In this document: piece after piece, positions 60,109-61,377 of the stretch | Position numbering within the stretch: position 1 is the first letter of the stretch | Layout: the number at the start of each line of letters is the position of its first letter | NCBI RefSeq assembly: GCF_001591145.1 | Contig: NZ_BCUF01000036.1 | Location: 1-61,377 of the forward strand | DNA length: 61,377 bases | Direction of reading: 5' to 3' | Origin: Vibrio harveyi NBRC 15634 = ATCC 14126 = KCTC 12724 | GTDB lineage: Bacteria; Pseudomonadota; Gammaproteobacteria; Enterobacterales; Vibrionaceae | Notes under the pieces: generated by a model | What the model was told of the DNA's origin: nothing | Database searches by the model: none | What the model saw: the letters and a program-made list of their open reading frames with translations, nothing else | Position numbers and translations under genes: made by a program

Positions 60109-61172
60109 TATCCAGTAATGTATTGAGAATATCGTTTTTTCCCGAAAACCTGCTTAGTAATAAGAACGATAGAAACGCTAACCGTGAGTGTAAAGCCAAG
60201 AGTCAACAGAAAGAGTAGGAGGTTGGTATCTTGAGTTTCTGCATATTGGTAAAGCGGCGTTCTTTTAAGTACAGTAAGCACCCATGGGTGAATGAAGAAC
60301 ACGCCAAAACTTGTTTTTGCCAACTGAGATAACAAGTGTGATTTGAACTGAAAGGCTTCGAAGAAGTAAAATAACGCGATCACGAGACATAGTTTTTGTA
60401 AGAACATTGTATCAACCCCGCCATAAACCAGCATTTCCTTAATGTAATTTCCCCGATGACCAACAGATGCTTCGTAAATACATAAGCAGAGCACTATTAT
60501 TCCTAAAATCAGGAGCTTAGATTTAGCATTTACTAGCAATGAACTTCTATGTTGAGAAACACTACAACCAATGAGATAGATTGGCGTGAAATAAATAAAC
60601 ATTTGAAGTGGGTTCGTGTTTTCGTATGAACGATGAATAAACAGAGACGCTAAACATAGTAAAACGAGTATTGAAACTTGCTGGTACGCTTTAAGTCTGA
60701 GGAACTTAGTATGTAAAGGCGCAGACGCAAATAGCAATACAGCAAAAGGAATGTACCAGTAAGCCGTTAACATACGTCCTGTCAAAATGTACTTAACTGC
60801 GGTTGCGAACACAGAATCGTCAGAACTGAAGAGCATCCGTGAATCAATTTCTACGCCAGGTTCGAAATATCCTGTTTTTGTAGCGAACAATAACATGGTC
60901 GCTAGAGAGCCCAAGAATAAATAAGGCAAAACAACTGCCTTGAACTTATTCAAATAAAAGTCAGTTGTTTTTGTCCCACGTTGGTAAAAGACATGATGAA
61001 ACATGTATCCCGAAATAAATACAAACAAGGAAGTTGAGCCATAGAAAAAGCTCTGAAAAGCCAACCAAGGTCCAGAAGTAGTGCTCATGCCATAATGAAA
61101 GCAATGTACTGCGACAATACAAATAATGGCGAACCCTCGATAGTTTTCGATAGATTGTAAATGCTGACGCAT
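60105..61172 (-). CDS. Membrane acyltransferase family 3 protein (OafA/WecH-like)
   Basis: 355 residues with about ten membrane helices. N-terminal IENYRGFAIICIVAVHCFHYG has the family arginine and histidine (R-G and V-H). TSLFVFISGYMFHHVFYQRG and FGVFFIHPWVLTVLKRT also fit. The family O-acetylates or otherwise acylates sugars of surface polysaccharides. It stands alone at the window end; no polysaccharide cluster is in view. The 205 bases beyond (61173-61377) hold nothing I can support. Confidence 0.87.
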   Translation of the reverse strand: MRQHLQSIENYRGFAIICIVAVHCFHYGMSTTSGPWLAFQSFFYGSTSLFVFISGYMFHHVFYQRGTKTTDFYLNKFKAVVLPYLFLGSLATMLLFATKTGYFEPGVEIDSRMLFSSDDSVFATAVKYILTGRMLTAYWYIPFAVLLFASAPLHTKFLRLKAYQQVSILVLLCLASLFIHRSYENTNPLQMFIYFTPIYLIGCSVSQHRSSLLVNAKSKLLILGIIVLCLCIYEASVGHRGNYIKEMLVYGGVDTMFLQKLCLVIALFYFFEAFQFKSHLLSQLAKTSFGVFFIHPWVLTVLKRTPLYQYAETQDTNLLLFLLTLGFTLTVSVSIVLITKQVFGKKRYSQYITGY

Positions 61173-61377
61173 AATGTTCCCGCGTGATTATACTTAAAAG
61201 CGCAAACTAACACTGTCAGCCAAACGATTGTACTAGATGGATGCAATCTCAGTAGATAATCAATATTGAATACTGACGAGAACTCATACTTTTCTAAAAA
61301 TCAAAGAGTGTGCTAATAGCAGAGCAAGCAATCGCAGATTGATAGATCCATATTAGCTATTTTATGGTAAATCGCGG

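Overview
The window reads as part of a Vibrio chromosome, most probably the second chromosome of a Harveyi-clade species (V. parahaemolyticus / campbellii / alginolyticus type). This is inferred from gene content, not from a database search. Supporting content includes a VolA-FadL pair, FabV, Pat, HutA/HutR-like haem receptors, several small Vibrio-type families (DUF3319, DUF3389, DUF2164), many c-di-GMP genes, and a Vibrio-style dispersed palindromic element. No phage, integron, insertion sequence, CRISPR array, rRNA or tRNA was seen. This is ordinary chromosomal housekeeping and accessory metabolism with about 53 genes.

Layout. 0.1-7.4 kb: chemotaxis receptor, a tiny acidic ORF behind a Pho-box-like promoter, acpH, a RhlE-type helicase, an EAL protein, an orphan protein, DUF2164, and a cytochrome b561-YceI operon. 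7.5-11 kb: a formate/nitrite channel fused to CBS domains, divergent from a LysR regulator, then a DUF1097 membrane protein. 11-17 kb: YbjD-like OLD nuclease, a 257-bp inverted-repeat element, a 5'-nucleotidase-like enzyme without a signal peptide, a 31-codon membrane ORF, a TerC/Alx gene behind a yybP-ykoY-type leader, and a small DUF1127-like protein. 17-26 kb: DUF1223, homocysteine methyltransferase, PhnA, a small lipoprotein, volA-fadL, an M50 protease and an M48 lipoprotein. 26-31.8 kb: hotdog thioesterase, DUF3389, an SgrR-zinc-ribbon-CutA operon, YjdF-like protein, a 2OG-Fe(II) oxygenase and a C-terminal J-domain protein. 31.9-41 kb: an ABC-class ATPase, a GAF-GGDEF-EAL protein, fabV, tesA, and ybbA-ybbP. 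41-48.5 kb: an FAD oxidoreductase, pxpABC, a membrane diguanylate cyclase, galE and a 24-codon ORF. 48.7-54.3 kb: two paralogous TonB-dependent haem receptors with near-identical Fur-box promoters flanking a LysR gene. 54.6-61.4 kb: pat, a SPOR lipoprotein, ddl, DUF3319, a SUI1/YciH factor and a membrane acyltransferase.

How the genes fit together. Several blocks bear on lipid turnover: volA releases fatty acids from lysophospholipid, fadL imports them, and a FadR-like operator lies upstream; fabV, tesA and acpH act on acyl carriers. Iron and haem uptake sits under Fur. Possible phosphate control is suggested by a well-formed Pho box at 1843-1860. Three c-di-GMP proteins give local second-messenger capacity. 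The most interesting items are the Pho-box microORF, the manganese/pH-type leader of the TerC gene with a visible ribosome-site switch, the palindromic mobile-type element between a promoter-like region and the 5'-nucleotidase gene, and the haem receptor pair in which one copy has lost histidines kept by the other. No convincing new defence or biosynthetic system was found.
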